Part shown: positions 6,994 to 15,200 of the stretch, in pieces
How positions within the stretch are numbered: position 1 is the first letter of the stretch
How the letters are laid out: each line of letters begins with the position of its first letter
Source: a bacterium
GTDB lineage: Bacteria > Patescibacteriota > Minisyncoccia > Minisyncoccales > RBG-13-42-11
Direction of reading: 5' to 3'
Assembly (NCBI GenBank): GCA_030646565.1
Contig: JAUSLA010000040.1
Location: 1-29,926, forward strand
Length of the DNA stretch: 29,926 bases
Program-made: the position numbers and the translations under genes
Notes under the pieces: generated by a model
What the model saw: only the letters and a program-made list of their open reading frames with translations
Database searches by the model: none
Told to the model about the DNA's origin: nothing

Positions 6994-8001
6994 ATGTCCA
7001 TAAAAATTGCTATTAATGGATTTGGTAGAATAGGCCGGCCGACCCTAAGGATAATTTTAGATAAGCATCCGAATTTGGAAGTGGCGGCGATTAACGATTT
7101 GACCGATACTAAAACTTTAGCCCATCTTTTAAAATACGATTCTTCCTACGGAATTTTTAATAGAGAAATAAGCTCTACTAAAGATAGTTTAATTATTGAC
7201 GGCAAAGAAATAAAAGTTTTTTCAGAAAAAGATCCGGAAAAATTGCCTTGGCAAGATTTAGGCGTTCGCGTTGTTATTGAATCTTCGGGAGTATTTACAG
7301 AATATGAGGGCGCAAAAAAACATTTGTCAGCTGGCGCCAAAAAAGTGATAATTTCTTCTCCTTCAAAATCAAGCGAAGTAAAGACTTTTGTTTTGGGCGT
7401 TAACGAAAAAGAATACAACACAAATAAAGACAATGTTGTTTCAATGGCTTCCTGCACCACGAATTGTTTGGCTCCCATAGCAAAAATCTTAAATGATAAT
7501 TTTAAAATTAATAGAGGATTTATAACTACCTGCCACAGTTATACCAACGACCAAAGAATCCTGGATTTGCCCCACAAAGATTTAAGAAGGGCGAGAGCTG
7601 CCGCGTTAAATATTATTCCGACTTCAACCGGAGCGGCGTCAGCCATTGGCAAGGTTATCCCTGAGCTTGAAGGAAAATTAGACGGTATTTCCTTGAGAGT
7701 GCCGACTCCCGTAGTTTCCATTTTGGATTTTATATGCCAGGTTGGAAAAAAGACATCAGTTGAGGAAATAAACAACATTTTTAAAAAAATGGCAAAAGAA
7801 GAATTAAAAGGAATTTTAGGAGTAGAAGAAGCGCCCTTGGTTTCATCGGATTTTAAAGGAAATCCATTATCGTCTATCGTTGATTTGGCTTTGACAATGG
7901 TTAATGATGATTTAGTTAAGGTTGTTGCCTGGTATGATAACGAATGGGCTTACGCTTCCAGATTAGCCGAATTTACGGAATATATAGGAAAAACATCTTA
8001 A
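6994..8001 (+). CDS. gap: Glyceraldehyde-3-phosphate dehydrogenase (type I)
   Basis: 335 residues. NAD-binding INGFGRIGRPTLR at the N-terminus, catalytic Cys in the invariant ASCTTNCLAP, then IIPTSTGAASAIGKV, the substrate-site LRVPTPVVSILDF and the C-terminal WYDNEWAYASRLAEF. It converts glyceraldehyde 3-phosphate to 1,3-bisphosphoglycerate, and its aldolase and PEP-level partners are encoded in the same window. TGAAS replaces the more usual TGAAK/TGAAQ. No repeat insertion is seen inside it. Confidence 0.97.
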   Translation: MSIKIAINGFGRIGRPTLRIILDKHPNLEVAAINDLTDTKTLAHLLKYDSSYGIFNREISSTKDSLIIDGKEIKVFSEKDPEKLPWQDLGVRVVIESSGVFTEYEGAKKHLSAGAKKVIISSPSKSSEVKTFVLGVNEKEYNTNKDNVVSMASCTTNCLAPIAKILNDNFKINRGFITTCHSYTNDQRILDLPHKDLRRARAAALNIIPTSTGAASAIGKVIPELEGKLDGISLRVPTPVVSILDFICQVGKKTSVEEINNIFKKMAKEELKGILGVEEAPLVSSDFKGNPLSSIVDLALTMVNDDLVKVVAWYDNEWAYASRLAEFTEYIGKTS

Positions 8002-8085
8002 ACCGAGTCCCGCGAAGCGGGACGCAGGTAAAGAAGAGAATGCAATTCTCTTCGCGCGACTCGGGTGAACGAAGTTTTCTTCGCT
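8002..8085 (+). repeat. Palindromic element after gap
   Basis: ACCGAG TCCCGC/GCGGGA C GCAGGTAAAGAA, then a GAGAAT/ATTCTC stem, then a partial second unit GACTCGGGTGAACGAAG. It starts immediately after the TAA stop. Confidence 0.9.
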
Positions 8086-8093
8086 ATTTACTT

Positions 8094-8116
8094 CGGGGCT
8101 TTGCCCCGATTTTTTA
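8094..8116 (+). terminator. Rho-independent terminator after gap
   Basis: CGGGGC-ttt-GCCCCG hairpin followed directly by A and a run of T. It separates gap from the independently promoted acs gene. Confidence 0.8.
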
Positions 8117-8121
8117 TTTAG

Positions 8122-8177
8122 GGGCGATGAAAACGAAGTTTTCATCTTCACTTTCGCTTCCACAATATGGAAGCTTA
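8122..8177 (-). repeat. Palindromic element in front of acs
   Basis: GATGAAAAC/GTTTTCATC stem, TTCACTTTCG linker, then GCTTCCA/TGGAAGC stem. The acs -10 box follows 4 nt later. Confidence 0.9.
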
Positions 8178-8180
8178 GTG

Positions 8181-8186
8181 TATAAT
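8181..8186 (+). promoter_or_regulatory. -10 box of a probable leaderless promoter for acs
   Basis: A perfect TATAAT ends 7 nt before ATG 8194, so transcription would begin at or next to the start codon. The -35 region (TTCCAC) is weak and lies in the hairpin of the repeat copy. Confidence 0.5.
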
Positions 8187-8193
8187 TAAAAAT

Positions 8194-10161
8194 ATGTTAA
8201 AGAAAGTCTATCCAGAACGAAATTCTGACGACCCGTCTCGAGCTTTGCTCGAGAAAAGGGGTGATTTGTATTATCCGACTAAAGAGTTCCAGAAAAAAGC
8301 CTGGATAAATAACGGGAAAATTTATAAAGAAGCCGAAAAGGCCCCAATTAAATTTTGGGAAAAATTGGCTAAGGAAATTTACTGGCAGAAGAAATGGAAA
8401 AAGGCTTTTTTGCATAAGCCCCCGTATTTTGAATGGTTTTCGGGCGGGAAGCTAAATCTTTCCGAGAACTGTTTAGATAAAAATATACCAAAGCTAAAAG
8501 ATAAAATTGCTTTAATTTGGGAGCCGGAATCGGAAACAGAAACTGCGAACAGGATTTTTACTTACAAAGAGTTATTTCAAGAGGTTAACAAACTTGCGAA
8601 CGCTTTAAAAAAACTGGGAGTCAAAAAAGGGGATAGGGTAGGGATTTATTTACCAATGATACCGGAAATCGTTGTTTCGATGCTTGCCTGCGTTAGAATC
8701 GGAGCCGTGCATACGGTTGTTTTTTCCGCTTTTTCTTCACAATCTTTAAAAGTTCGGCTTCAGGACACGGAAGCTAAAGTTTTAATTACGGCTGACGGAT
8801 ATTACAGAAGAGGGCAAATAATTAATTTAAAGCAAAACGCGGATGATGGAATCAATGAGACAAAAGTTGAAAAGGTGGTTGTTGTTAAAAGAGCCGGAAA
8901 TGAAGTTTTGTGGCGGGAGGGCAGGGATTTTTGGTTTAATGATTTAACAAAAGACGAAAGCGATAAATGCGAAGCAGAGAGCATGGATTCAGAAGATCCT
9001 TTATTTTTACTTTATACTTCGGGTTCAACGGGAAAGCCAAAAGGAATTTTACATACCTGTGGCGGATATACGGTTCAGACGAAAGTCACGGGAAAATTTA
9101 TTTTTGATTTTCATAACCAAGATATTTTTTGGTGCACTTCTGATCCAGGATGGATTACAGGCCACACATACACAATCTATTCTCCTCTACTAAACGGGAT
9201 TACAACCTTGCTCTTTGAAGGAGCGCCTGATTGGCCGACTCCCGACAGATGGGCAAAAATTATTGAAAAACATAAAGTTACGATTTTTTATACAGCCCCT
9301 ACCGCAATCAGAATGTTTGAAAAATACGGAGCGGAAATTTTAAAAAAATACAAATTTGAAAAATTAAGATTATTGGGCACAGTCGGCGAGCCGATTGATG
9401 AAGCAGCTTGGCTTTGGTATTTTAACGAAGCGGGGAAGGGAAGATGCCCGATTGTTGACACTTGGTGGCAAACAGAAACCGGGGGCATTCTTATTACATC
9501 TCTGCCGGGGATAGGCCCTTTTAGACCAGCCTTTACCGGACTTCCATTTCCCGGGGTAAGGTTTGATATCTTGGATGAAAAAGGGAAATCTTGTTCTGGA
9601 GAGAAAGAGGGAAACTTGGTGATTTTACCGCCATTTTCGCCGGGATTATTAAGAGGAATTTATAAAAATCCTGAAAAATATCTGGAAACTTACTGGAGTC
9701 AATATGGAAAAAATGTTTATTTTACTTCAGACGGAGCTTATAAGGATAAAGACGGTTTGATTAGAATTATCGGCAGAGTTGATGATGTTATAAAAGTTGC
9801 CGGCCACAGAATAACTACCGGTGAATTGGAAGCCGCGATTAACAGCCATTTTTCCATAGACGAATCGGCAGTAATCGGAATTCCCGATAAAATAAAAGGA
9901 GAAGCGCCAATAGTATTTGCGGTTTATAAAAACGATAAGAATAAAGAAGAACTTAAAAAAGAATTAATTGATAAGATAAAAAAAGAAATAGGTCCCATTG
10001 CCTTGCCAAAAGAGATTTATCTGGTTGAAGATTTGCCGAAAACAAGATCCGGGAAAATAATGAGAAGAATTTTGAGAAAAATTTTCACAGGTGAAGAATT
10101 GGGAGATTTATCAACCTTGGCCAACCCGGAAATTATTGAAAAAATAAAAAATTTAATGTAG
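8194..10161 (+). CDS. acs: Acetyl-CoA synthetase (AMP-forming)
   Basis: 655 residues, normal for Acs. The N-terminus matches the family (YPTKEFQKKAWIN), with a short extra SRALLEKRG read from a TCTCGAGC/GCTCGAGA palindrome at 8236-8254. Core motifs: adenylation P-loop LYTSGSTGKPKG, WWQTETGG, FTSDGAYKDKDGLIRIIGR, hinge DDVIKVAGHR and the C-terminal catalytic Lys in KTRSGKIMRRILR. It makes acetyl-CoA from acetate, ATP and CoA via acetyl-AMP, and that Lys is the usual site of acetyl-lysine control. A GNAT acetyltransferase lies 56 nt downstream, but nothing shows that it acts on Acs. Confidence 0.96.
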   Translation: MLKKVYPERNSDDPSRALLEKRGDLYYPTKEFQKKAWINNGKIYKEAEKAPIKFWEKLAKEIYWQKKWKKAFLHKPPYFEWFSGGKLNLSENCLDKNIPKLKDKIALIWEPESETETANRIFTYKELFQEVNKLANALKKLGVKKGDRVGIYLPMIPEIVVSMLACVRIGAVHTVVFSAFSSQSLKVRLQDTEAKVLITADGYYRRGQIINLKQNADDGINETKVEKVVVVKRAGNEVLWREGRDFWFNDLTKDESDKCEAESMDSEDPLFLLYTSGSTGKPKGILHTCGGYTVQTKVTGKFIFDFHNQDIFWCTSDPGWITGHTYTIYSPLLNGITTLLFEGAPDWPTPDRWAKIIEKHKVTIFYTAPTAIRMFEKYGAEILKKYKFEKLRLLGTVGEPIDEAAWLWYFNEAGKGRCPIVDTWWQTETGGILITSLPGIGPFRPAFTGLPFPGVRFDILDEKGKSCSGEKEGNLVILPPFSPGLLRGIYKNPEKYLETYWSQYGKNVYFTSDGAYKDKDGLIRIIGRVDDVIKVAGHRITTGELEAAINSHFSIDESAVIGIPDKIKGEAPIVFAVYKNDKNKEELKKELIDKIKKEIGPIALPKEIYLVEDLPKTRSGKIMRRILRKIFTGEELGDLSTLANPEIIEKIKNLM

Positions 10162-10217
10162 GCGATGAGAACGAAGTTCTCATCTTCACCTTCGTCCTGC
10201 TTTGCAGGACTCGGTCA
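10161..10217 (-). repeat. Palindromic element exactly filling the acs-GNAT gap
   Basis: GATGAGAAC/GTTCTCATC stem, TTCACCTTCG linker, TCCTGC/GCAGGA stem, CTCGGT, then ATG. It extends from the acs stop codon to the base before the next start. Confidence 0.95.
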
Positions 10218-10790
10218 ATGAAGCCAAAAGAAATTAAGGATTTTAATGGAAAGAATATAAAAATACGAAAACTTTCGAAAGATGATTTAAAAAATGTCAA
10301 GGAATTTCAGAAGTTTATTAATTCTTTAATTAAAGAGAACGCTAAAATAAACCTTAATAAAAATCTTTCTTTTCAAGAAGAACAAAAATTTTTAGAAGGA
10401 CAATTGAGAAAGATAAAGGAACATAAAACAGTTTTTTTAGTGGCAGAAGATAAAAAAAGAATTGCAGGTACCTCGGAAATTAGCTTAGGCGAGGGCAGGC
10501 AAAATCATGTTGGAATTTTCGGGATTACTATTAGGAAGGGTTATCGTGGCATAGGCTTGGGAACCTGTTTAATGGAAAATATCATAGAATTGGCAAAAAA
10601 AGAACTAAAACCCAGACCAAAAATTATTAGATTAAGCGTTTTTTCGATAAATAAGCCAGCGTCTGCGCTATATAAAAAACTCGGCTTTTTAGAAATAGCA
10701 AAGATTCCGAAAGTAATTCAATATGGGGATGGATTCATCGATGAAATAATAATGCTTAAAAAATATAACTATAAAACCACGAGAAAATGA
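10218..10790 (+). CDS. GNAT-family N-acetyltransferase
   Basis: 190 residues. The acetyl-CoA-binding motif A is VGIFGITIRKGYRGIGLGTCLMENI (R-G-x-G-x-G/A pattern near residues 105-115), followed by the motif B region LSVFSINKPASALYKKLGF with the Asn and Tyr typical of the fold. It resembles RimI/ribosomal-protein or spermidine-type acetyltransferases; the acceptor is unknown. The start codon abuts a repeat copy and has no SD. Confidence 0.88.
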   Translation: MKPKEIKDFNGKNIKIRKLSKDDLKNVKEFQKFINSLIKENAKINLNKNLSFQEEQKFLEGQLRKIKEHKTVFLVAEDKKRIAGTSEISLGEGRQNHVGIFGITIRKGYRGIGLGTCLMENIIELAKKELKPRPKIIRLSVFSINKPASALYKKLGFLEIAKIPKVIQYGDGFIDEIIMLKKYNYKTTRK

Positions 10791-10803
10791 CGAAATAAAA
10801 TTT

Positions 10804-10923
10804 ATGGCAACAATTGAGGATTTCGAAAAGCTAGATATCAGGGTAGGGCGAATAATTGAGGTTGAAGATTTTCCGGAAGCGAAAAAACCATCATATATGA
10901 TTCCCGCGAAGCGGGATAAATGA
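10804..10923 (+). pseudogene. csaA: CsaA N-terminal fragment, split by a repeat
   Basis: MATIEDFEKLDIRVGRIIEV, then EDFPEAKKPSY, is the conserved start of CsaA, a tRNA-binding-domain (OB fold) protein with export-chaperone activity in Bacillus. The frame then enters a palindromic element and ends at TGA 10921. The native continuation (KLKIDFGVEIG) follows the 53-nt insertion in a different frame. The stop overlaps the ATG of the second half (ATGA), so the two halves might be translated by coupled reinitiation. It could be a broken gene or a working two-piece protein. Confidence 0.8.
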
Positions 10924-10949
10924 AGAAGAGAACGCAGTTCTCTTCGCCC
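10897..10949 (+). repeat. 53-nt palindromic element that splits csaA
   Basis: TCCCGC/GCGGGA stem, linker TAAATGAAGAA, GAGAAC/GTTCTC stem, TCGCCC. The insertion size comes from comparison with the conserved CsaA sequence KPxYKLKIDFG; 53 is not a multiple of three. Confidence 0.85.
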
Positions 10950-11192
10950 AAACTTAAAATTGATTTTGGAGTGGAAATTGGAATTAAGAATTCAAGTGTT
11001 CAAATAGTGAGTTTATACAAAAAAGAAGAACTAAAAAATAAATTGGTGTTGGGTGTCGTCAATTTTCCGCCGAGACAAATAGGGCCATTCTTATCTGAAA
11101 TTTTAACCCTTGGCGTTCCCGATGATGATGGAAAATGTATTTTAATTATTCCCGACAAGGAAATAGCTAAACTTGGCGGAAAACTTTATTGA
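10920..11192 (+). CDS. csaA: CsaA C-terminal part, restarted inside a repeat
   Basis: 90 residues from the ATG in the repeat (MKKRTQFSSP), then KLKIDFGVEIGIKNSSVQI, VVNFPPRQIGPFLSE, LGVPDDDGK and a GGKLY end, which are the C-terminal two thirds of CsaA. The Arg and Asn/Ser residues of the dimer and ligand groove are retained. The first 10 or so residues come from the repeat. Translation would need the ATGA overlap with the upstream fragment or its own initiation. The next gene starts 1 nt after its stop. Confidence 0.82.
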   Translation: MKKRTQFSSPKLKIDFGVEIGIKNSSVQIVSLYKKEELKNKLVLGVVNFPPRQIGPFLSEILTLGVPDDDGKCILIIPDKEIAKLGGKLY

Positions 11193-11193
11193 T

Positions 11194-11778
11194 ATGAAAC
11201 CCAAAGGAATTAGGAATTTAGTTTCATTTTTTTTTGAAGTTGGGAACTTAAGAAGGGTTGCCAGGGAACATCAGCAAATGCTGCTTTTTCAGGATTCAAC
11301 CGACAATATTGCTTCTCATTCTTTCAGAACAACGATTATCGGTTATTTTTTAGCGAAAGAATTAAAAGCTGACGCTGATAAGGTAATTAAAATGTGTTTG
11401 CTGCACGACATTGAAGAAGTTAGATCGGGCGACCACAATTGGGTTCATAAAAGATATGTGAAGGTTTACGAAGACGAAATTAGGAAAGAGCAGCTGCAAA
11501 ACCTTGTTCACGCAGAAGAGCTGTTAAAATTTTCAAAAGAGTACGAAGAGAGAAAAACCTTGGAGGCAAAAATAGCAAAAGACGCAGACTTGCTGGATGA
11601 ATGTTTTCTGCTTAATGAATATATCTGGCAGGGGAGCAAGGAGGCTTCAGAATGGCTTAAAAATAACGAACAAGAAAAGAGAATGTTTACGGATTTAGCG
11701 AAACAAATTGCCAAAGAAGCAAAGAATCAAGAACCGTCTTTTTGGTGGAAACAACTATGGACGCCAAATAGGAGGTAA
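11194..11778 (+). CDS. HD-domain hydrolase, YfbR/HDDC2-like
   Basis: 194 residues from ATG 11194 (a TTG at 11173 is in frame but overlaps csaA). Metal ligands are in order: H in NIASHSFRT, HD in CLLHDIEEVRSGDH, and D in KDADLLDE. This order and the EEVRSGD segment match the YfbR-like 5'-deoxynucleotidase/HDDC2 group of HD phosphohydrolases, which dephosphorylate deoxynucleoside monophosphates. It is packed between csaA and the PEP synthase gene, 4 nt from the latter. Confidence 0.88.
   Translation: MKPKGIRNLVSFFFEVGNLRRVAREHQQMLLFQDSTDNIASHSFRTTIIGYFLAKELKADADKVIKMCLLHDIEEVRSGDHNWVHKRYVKVYEDEIRKEQLQNLVHAEELLKFSKEYEERKTLEAKIAKDADLLDECFLLNEYIWQGSKEASEWLKNNEQEKRMFTDLAKQIAKEAKNQEPSFWWKQLWTPNRR
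11770..11776 (+). promoter_or_regulatory. Canonical Shine-Dalgarno of ppsA
   Basis: AGGAGGT with a 6-nt spacer to ATG. Most other genes here have none, and the 16S lacks the CCTCC partner. Confidence 0.75.
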
Positions 11779-11782
11779 AAAC

Positions 11783-14149
11783 ATGCAAAAGAAACAAAAA
11801 TATATTCTTAATTTCAAGGAAATATCTAAAAAAGACATTGCTTTTGTCGGCGGGAAAAATGGTTCTCTGGGAGAAATATATTCTCAATTATCCGCGAAAG
11901 GAATTAGCGTCCCAAATGGATTTGCGTTAACTTCAGCTGCTTATTGGCATATTATAAAAACGAATAAAATATTGCCCCAGCTGGAAGGATTATTTAAGGG
12001 TTTGGACGCGAATAATATTGAGCAATTACAAAAAATTGGGAAGGTGGCAAGGAGCCTTACTTTGAAGTTAAATTTTCCCGAAGATTTGAAAGAAGAAATA
12101 GTTAAATCCTATCAGGATTTGGAAAAAGAATACGGGAAAAATTGCGAAGTAGCGGTTAGGTCTTCCGGAGTAGCCGAAGATGCTCCCAATGCCTCTTTCG
12201 CCGGCCAATTCGAAACTTTTTTAAATATTTCTGGCAAGGAACAATTATTTTCAGCCATTATAAAATGCCTTACTTCCAATTTTAACGACAGAGTAATCGC
12301 TTATAGGCAGGAAAAAGGATTTCCCCAGTTAAAATTTGCGCTCTCAATAGGGATTCAGAAAATGGTAAGATCGGATTTAGCATCTTCGGGGATTATCTTT
12401 ACCTTAGATACAGAAACAGGTTTTGAGAACATAATTTCAATTAATTCAATTTTCGGAGTGGGAGAAATGATCGTAAAAGGAAAAATCACTCCCGACCAAT
12501 TTTATGTTTTCAAGCCCACTTTAAAACAAGGATACAAATCAATTATCGTTAAAAATTTGGGAAGAAAAAATAAAAAATATATTTTTGCTAAAAACAGCGG
12601 ATTGAAAGAAGTTGCTGTTTTGCCGGAAAAGCAATTGATGTTTTCCTTAGAAGAAGAAGATATTTTACAGCTTGCTAAATGGGCCCTTCTTATTGAAGAG
12701 CATTACGGTTCGCCTCAAGACATTGAATGGGCGAAAGACGGCAAAACGGGAAAGTTGTTTATTGTTCAATCAAGACCGGAAACTATACATAGCCAAGAAG
12801 AGCAACGGGTCCACTATTTTCAGGAATATAAGTTGAAAACCAAGGGGCCACCGGTTTTAACAGGCATTGCAATTGGAAATAAAATCGGACAGGGAGAAGT
12901 GAAAATTCTCGCTCGGGTTTCCGATATTTCCGAATTTAGAAAAGGAGATATTTTAGTAACAAGAATGACAGATCCCGACTGGCTGCCCGTGATGCGGCTG
13001 GCTTCGGGCATTGTTACCGATGAAGGGGGAAGATTGTGCCATGCGGCAATTGTTTCCAGAGAACTGGGAGTGCCGGCGATCGTGGGGACGAAAAATGCCA
13101 CTAAGATTTTGAAAAATGGAGAAATGGTAACAATTGACTGCGCCTCCGGATCGGAAGGGAAAATTTTTAAAGGAAAAATTCCTTTTGAAGTAAAAAAATA
13201 TAATTTAAAAGAAATTCCAAAACTGAAAACAAAAATAATGGTGAATATCGGCGCTCCGGAAATTGCTTTTAAAACATCCTTTTTACCGCAGAGCGGAGTA
13301 GGCTTGGCAAGGGAAGAATTCATTATTGCCGAAAAAATAAAAGTTCATCCCTTGGCTCTTTATCATTTTAACGAATTGAAAGATGAGAAATTGAGAAAAC
13401 AGATTGAAAGAATTACCGTTGAGCACAAGAATAAGAAGGAGTTTTTTATTAAAGAATTGGCCGAGGGCGTGGCTCAAATTTCTTCAGCTTTCTGGCCAAA
13501 AGAAGTAATTGTCCGTTTTTCCGATTTTAAAACGAATGAATACCGCGGATTAATTGGAGGAAAAATGTTTGAGGGACAAGAAGAAAATCCAATGCTGGGA
13601 TTCAGGGGCGCCTCTCGCTATCTGGACACTGACTTTCAGCCGGCTTTTCAAATGGAAATTCAAGCAATCAAAAGATGCCGAGATATTTTCGGCTTAAAAA
13701 ATATTTCTTTAATGGTGCCTTTTTGCCGAACGCCTGAAGAAGGAAAAAAAGTAATTGAATTAGTAGAAAAATTCGGTATCAAAAAAGGAGAAGTAAAAAT
13801 TTACGTAATGGCGGAGATTCCTTCCAATATAATTCTGGCCGATAAATTTTTAGATATTTTTGACGGGATGTCTATCGGGTCGAATGATCTGACTCAACTG
13901 GTCTTAGGATTAGACCGGGATAATGGTAAAATAGCTTATATTGGAGACGAGCGGAACGAAGCGGTAAAACATGTGATAAAAAAAGTAATTGAAATCTGTA
14001 AAAAAAGGAAAAAATACATTGGGATTTGCGGCCAGGCGCCATCTGATTTTCCCGAATTTGCCCAATTTTTAGTGGAGCAGGGGATTGAGTCAATTTCTTT
14101 AAACCCCGACACCGTCATCAAAACAATTATAGCTATCGCTAAAGAATAA
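11783..14149 (+). CDS. ppsA: Phosphoenolpyruvate synthase
   Basis: 788 residues from ATG 11783, chosen because AGGAGGT lies 6 nt upstream and the protein then starts like PpsA. The N-terminal ATP-grasp domain has GGKNGSLGE, VAVRSSGVAEDAPNASFAGQ and the IVQSRPET end. The central swivelling domain has the phosphohistidine motif GGRLCHAAIVSRELGVPAIVGT. The C-terminal PEP/pyruvate TIM barrel has VRFSDFKTNEYRGLIGG and ICGQAPSDFPEFAQFL. It converts pyruvate and ATP to PEP, AMP and Pi; in CPR it may also run towards pyruvate in place of pyruvate kinase (inference). It has the best SD of the window, although the 16S here lacks the matching tail. Confidence 0.95.
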   Translation: MQKKQKYILNFKEISKKDIAFVGGKNGSLGEIYSQLSAKGISVPNGFALTSAAYWHIIKTNKILPQLEGLFKGLDANNIEQLQKIGKVARSLTLKLNFPEDLKEEIVKSYQDLEKEYGKNCEVAVRSSGVAEDAPNASFAGQFETFLNISGKEQLFSAIIKCLTSNFNDRVIAYRQEKGFPQLKFALSIGIQKMVRSDLASSGIIFTLDTETGFENIISINSIFGVGEMIVKGKITPDQFYVFKPTLKQGYKSIIVKNLGRKNKKYIFAKNSGLKEVAVLPEKQLMFSLEEEDILQLAKWALLIEEHYGSPQDIEWAKDGKTGKLFIVQSRPETIHSQEEQRVHYFQEYKLKTKGPPVLTGIAIGNKIGQGEVKILARVSDISEFRKGDILVTRMTDPDWLPVMRLASGIVTDEGGRLCHAAIVSRELGVPAIVGTKNATKILKNGEMVTIDCASGSEGKIFKGKIPFEVKKYNLKEIPKLKTKIMVNIGAPEIAFKTSFLPQSGVGLAREEFIIAEKIKVHPLALYHFNELKDEKLRKQIERITVEHKNKKEFFIKELAEGVAQISSAFWPKEVIVRFSDFKTNEYRGLIGGKMFEGQEENPMLGFRGASRYLDTDFQPAFQMEIQAIKRCRDIFGLKNISLMVPFCRTPEEGKKVIELVEKFGIKKGEVKIYVMAEIPSNIILADKFLDIFDGMSIGSNDLTQLVLGLDRDNGKIAYIGDERNEAVKHVIKKVIEICKKRKKYIGICGQAPSDFPEFAQFLVEQGIESISLNPDTVIKTIIAIAKE

Positions 14150-14150
14150 C

Positions 14151-14207
14151 GGCGATGAGAACTGCGTTCTCATCTTGACCTTCGCCGCGTAAGACGCGGC
14201 TCGGTAA
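14151..14207 (-). repeat. Palindromic element filling the ppsA-pfkB gap
   Basis: GATGAGAAC/GTTCTCATC stem, TTGACCTTCG linker, CCGCGT/ACGCGG stem, CTCGGTAA then ATG. It runs stop to start. Confidence 0.95.
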
Positions 14208-15200
14208 ATGATGAAACAATACGATATTATTACATTTGGGTCGGCGACAAAAGATATTTTTTTTAGGTCTAACAAATTTAAAACGATAGCCGGGAAAAAA
14301 TTTACTACAGGAAAGGGTATCTGCTTGACTTTGGGTTCGAAGATTGAAGCCGACGAAATGGTGAGCTCTTCAGGCGGCGGAGGGACAAATACTGCCGCCA
14401 CTTTTGCCAAGCAGGGATTTAGTGTGGCTTTTTGCGGAGTAGTAGGTAGAGATTTGGTTGGGGATGCTATTGTCGAGGAATTGGAAGGGCTTAAAATTAA
14501 TACCCAGCTCATTATACGCACTGATAAAAAACTAACTGATTGTTCCGTTATCCTTTTAACAGGGGCCAGAGAAAGAACAATTCTGATATACCATGGCGCT
14601 TCGGGTGAGATTGTAAAAAATAATATTCCTTGGAATAAACTTAAGGCAGATTGGTTTTACATAGCTCCATTATCCGGAAAGTATTCCCTTTTAACTGATG
14701 ATTTGATCAATTTTGCCCAAGGCAATGGAATAAAAATTGCCTTTAATCCCGGCAAAGGTCAGATTCTTTTGCTAAAAGATAAATTTAAAAATGTTTTTAA
14801 AAAAATTGATATTTTATTTTTAAATCAGGAAGAGGCGGCTGTTTTAACGGGAATTCCTTACGAGAAGGAAAAAGAAATTTTTGCAAAAATTATTGAATTT
14901 TGTCCTGGTATCGTTGTTATGACAAAAGGAGAGAGGGGAGTAATTGTATCAGATGGAAACTATCTATATGAAGCAAATGCTCTCGGATTAAAACCCGTTG
15001 ATGTCACAGGAGCCGGGGATTCTTTTGCTTCCGGATTTACTTCTGGCTTTATGCAAAAAAAGGGGAATGTTGAATATGCTATTCAACTGGGAATGGCAAA
15101 CAGCGCCAGCTGCCTGCGAAAAATTGGGGCGAAAAACGGCTTATTGGAAAAAGGAGATAAATGGAAAAAAGTAAAAGTGGAAAAAACTAAACATGCCTAA
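14208..15200 (+). CDS. PfkB-family sugar kinase
   Basis: 330 residues (ATG 14211 is an alternative start). The N-terminal PfkB signature is SGGGGTNTAATFAKQGF with GVVGRDLVGD; the C-terminal signature DVTGAGDSFASGF carries the catalytic Asp and the anion hole. FLNQEEAAVLTG and VVMTKGERG are also typical. It phosphorylates a sugar or nucleoside; the substrate is not clear. Because it overlaps the aldolase gene by 8 nt, a role in glycolysis (fructose-6-phosphate or a related sugar phosphate) is plausible. Confidence 0.9.
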   Translation: MMKQYDIITFGSATKDIFFRSNKFKTIAGKKFTTGKGICLTLGSKIEADEMVSSSGGGGTNTAATFAKQGFSVAFCGVVGRDLVGDAIVEELEGLKINTQLIIRTDKKLTDCSVILLTGARERTILIYHGASGEIVKNNIPWNKLKADWFYIAPLSGKYSLLTDDLINFAQGNGIKIAFNPGKGQILLLKDKFKNVFKKIDILFLNQEEAAVLTGIPYEKEKEIFAKIIEFCPGIVVMTKGERGVIVSDGNYLYEANALGLKPVDVTGAGDSFASGFTSGFMQKKGNVEYAIQLGMANSASCLRKIGAKNGLLEKGDKWKKVKVEKTKHA

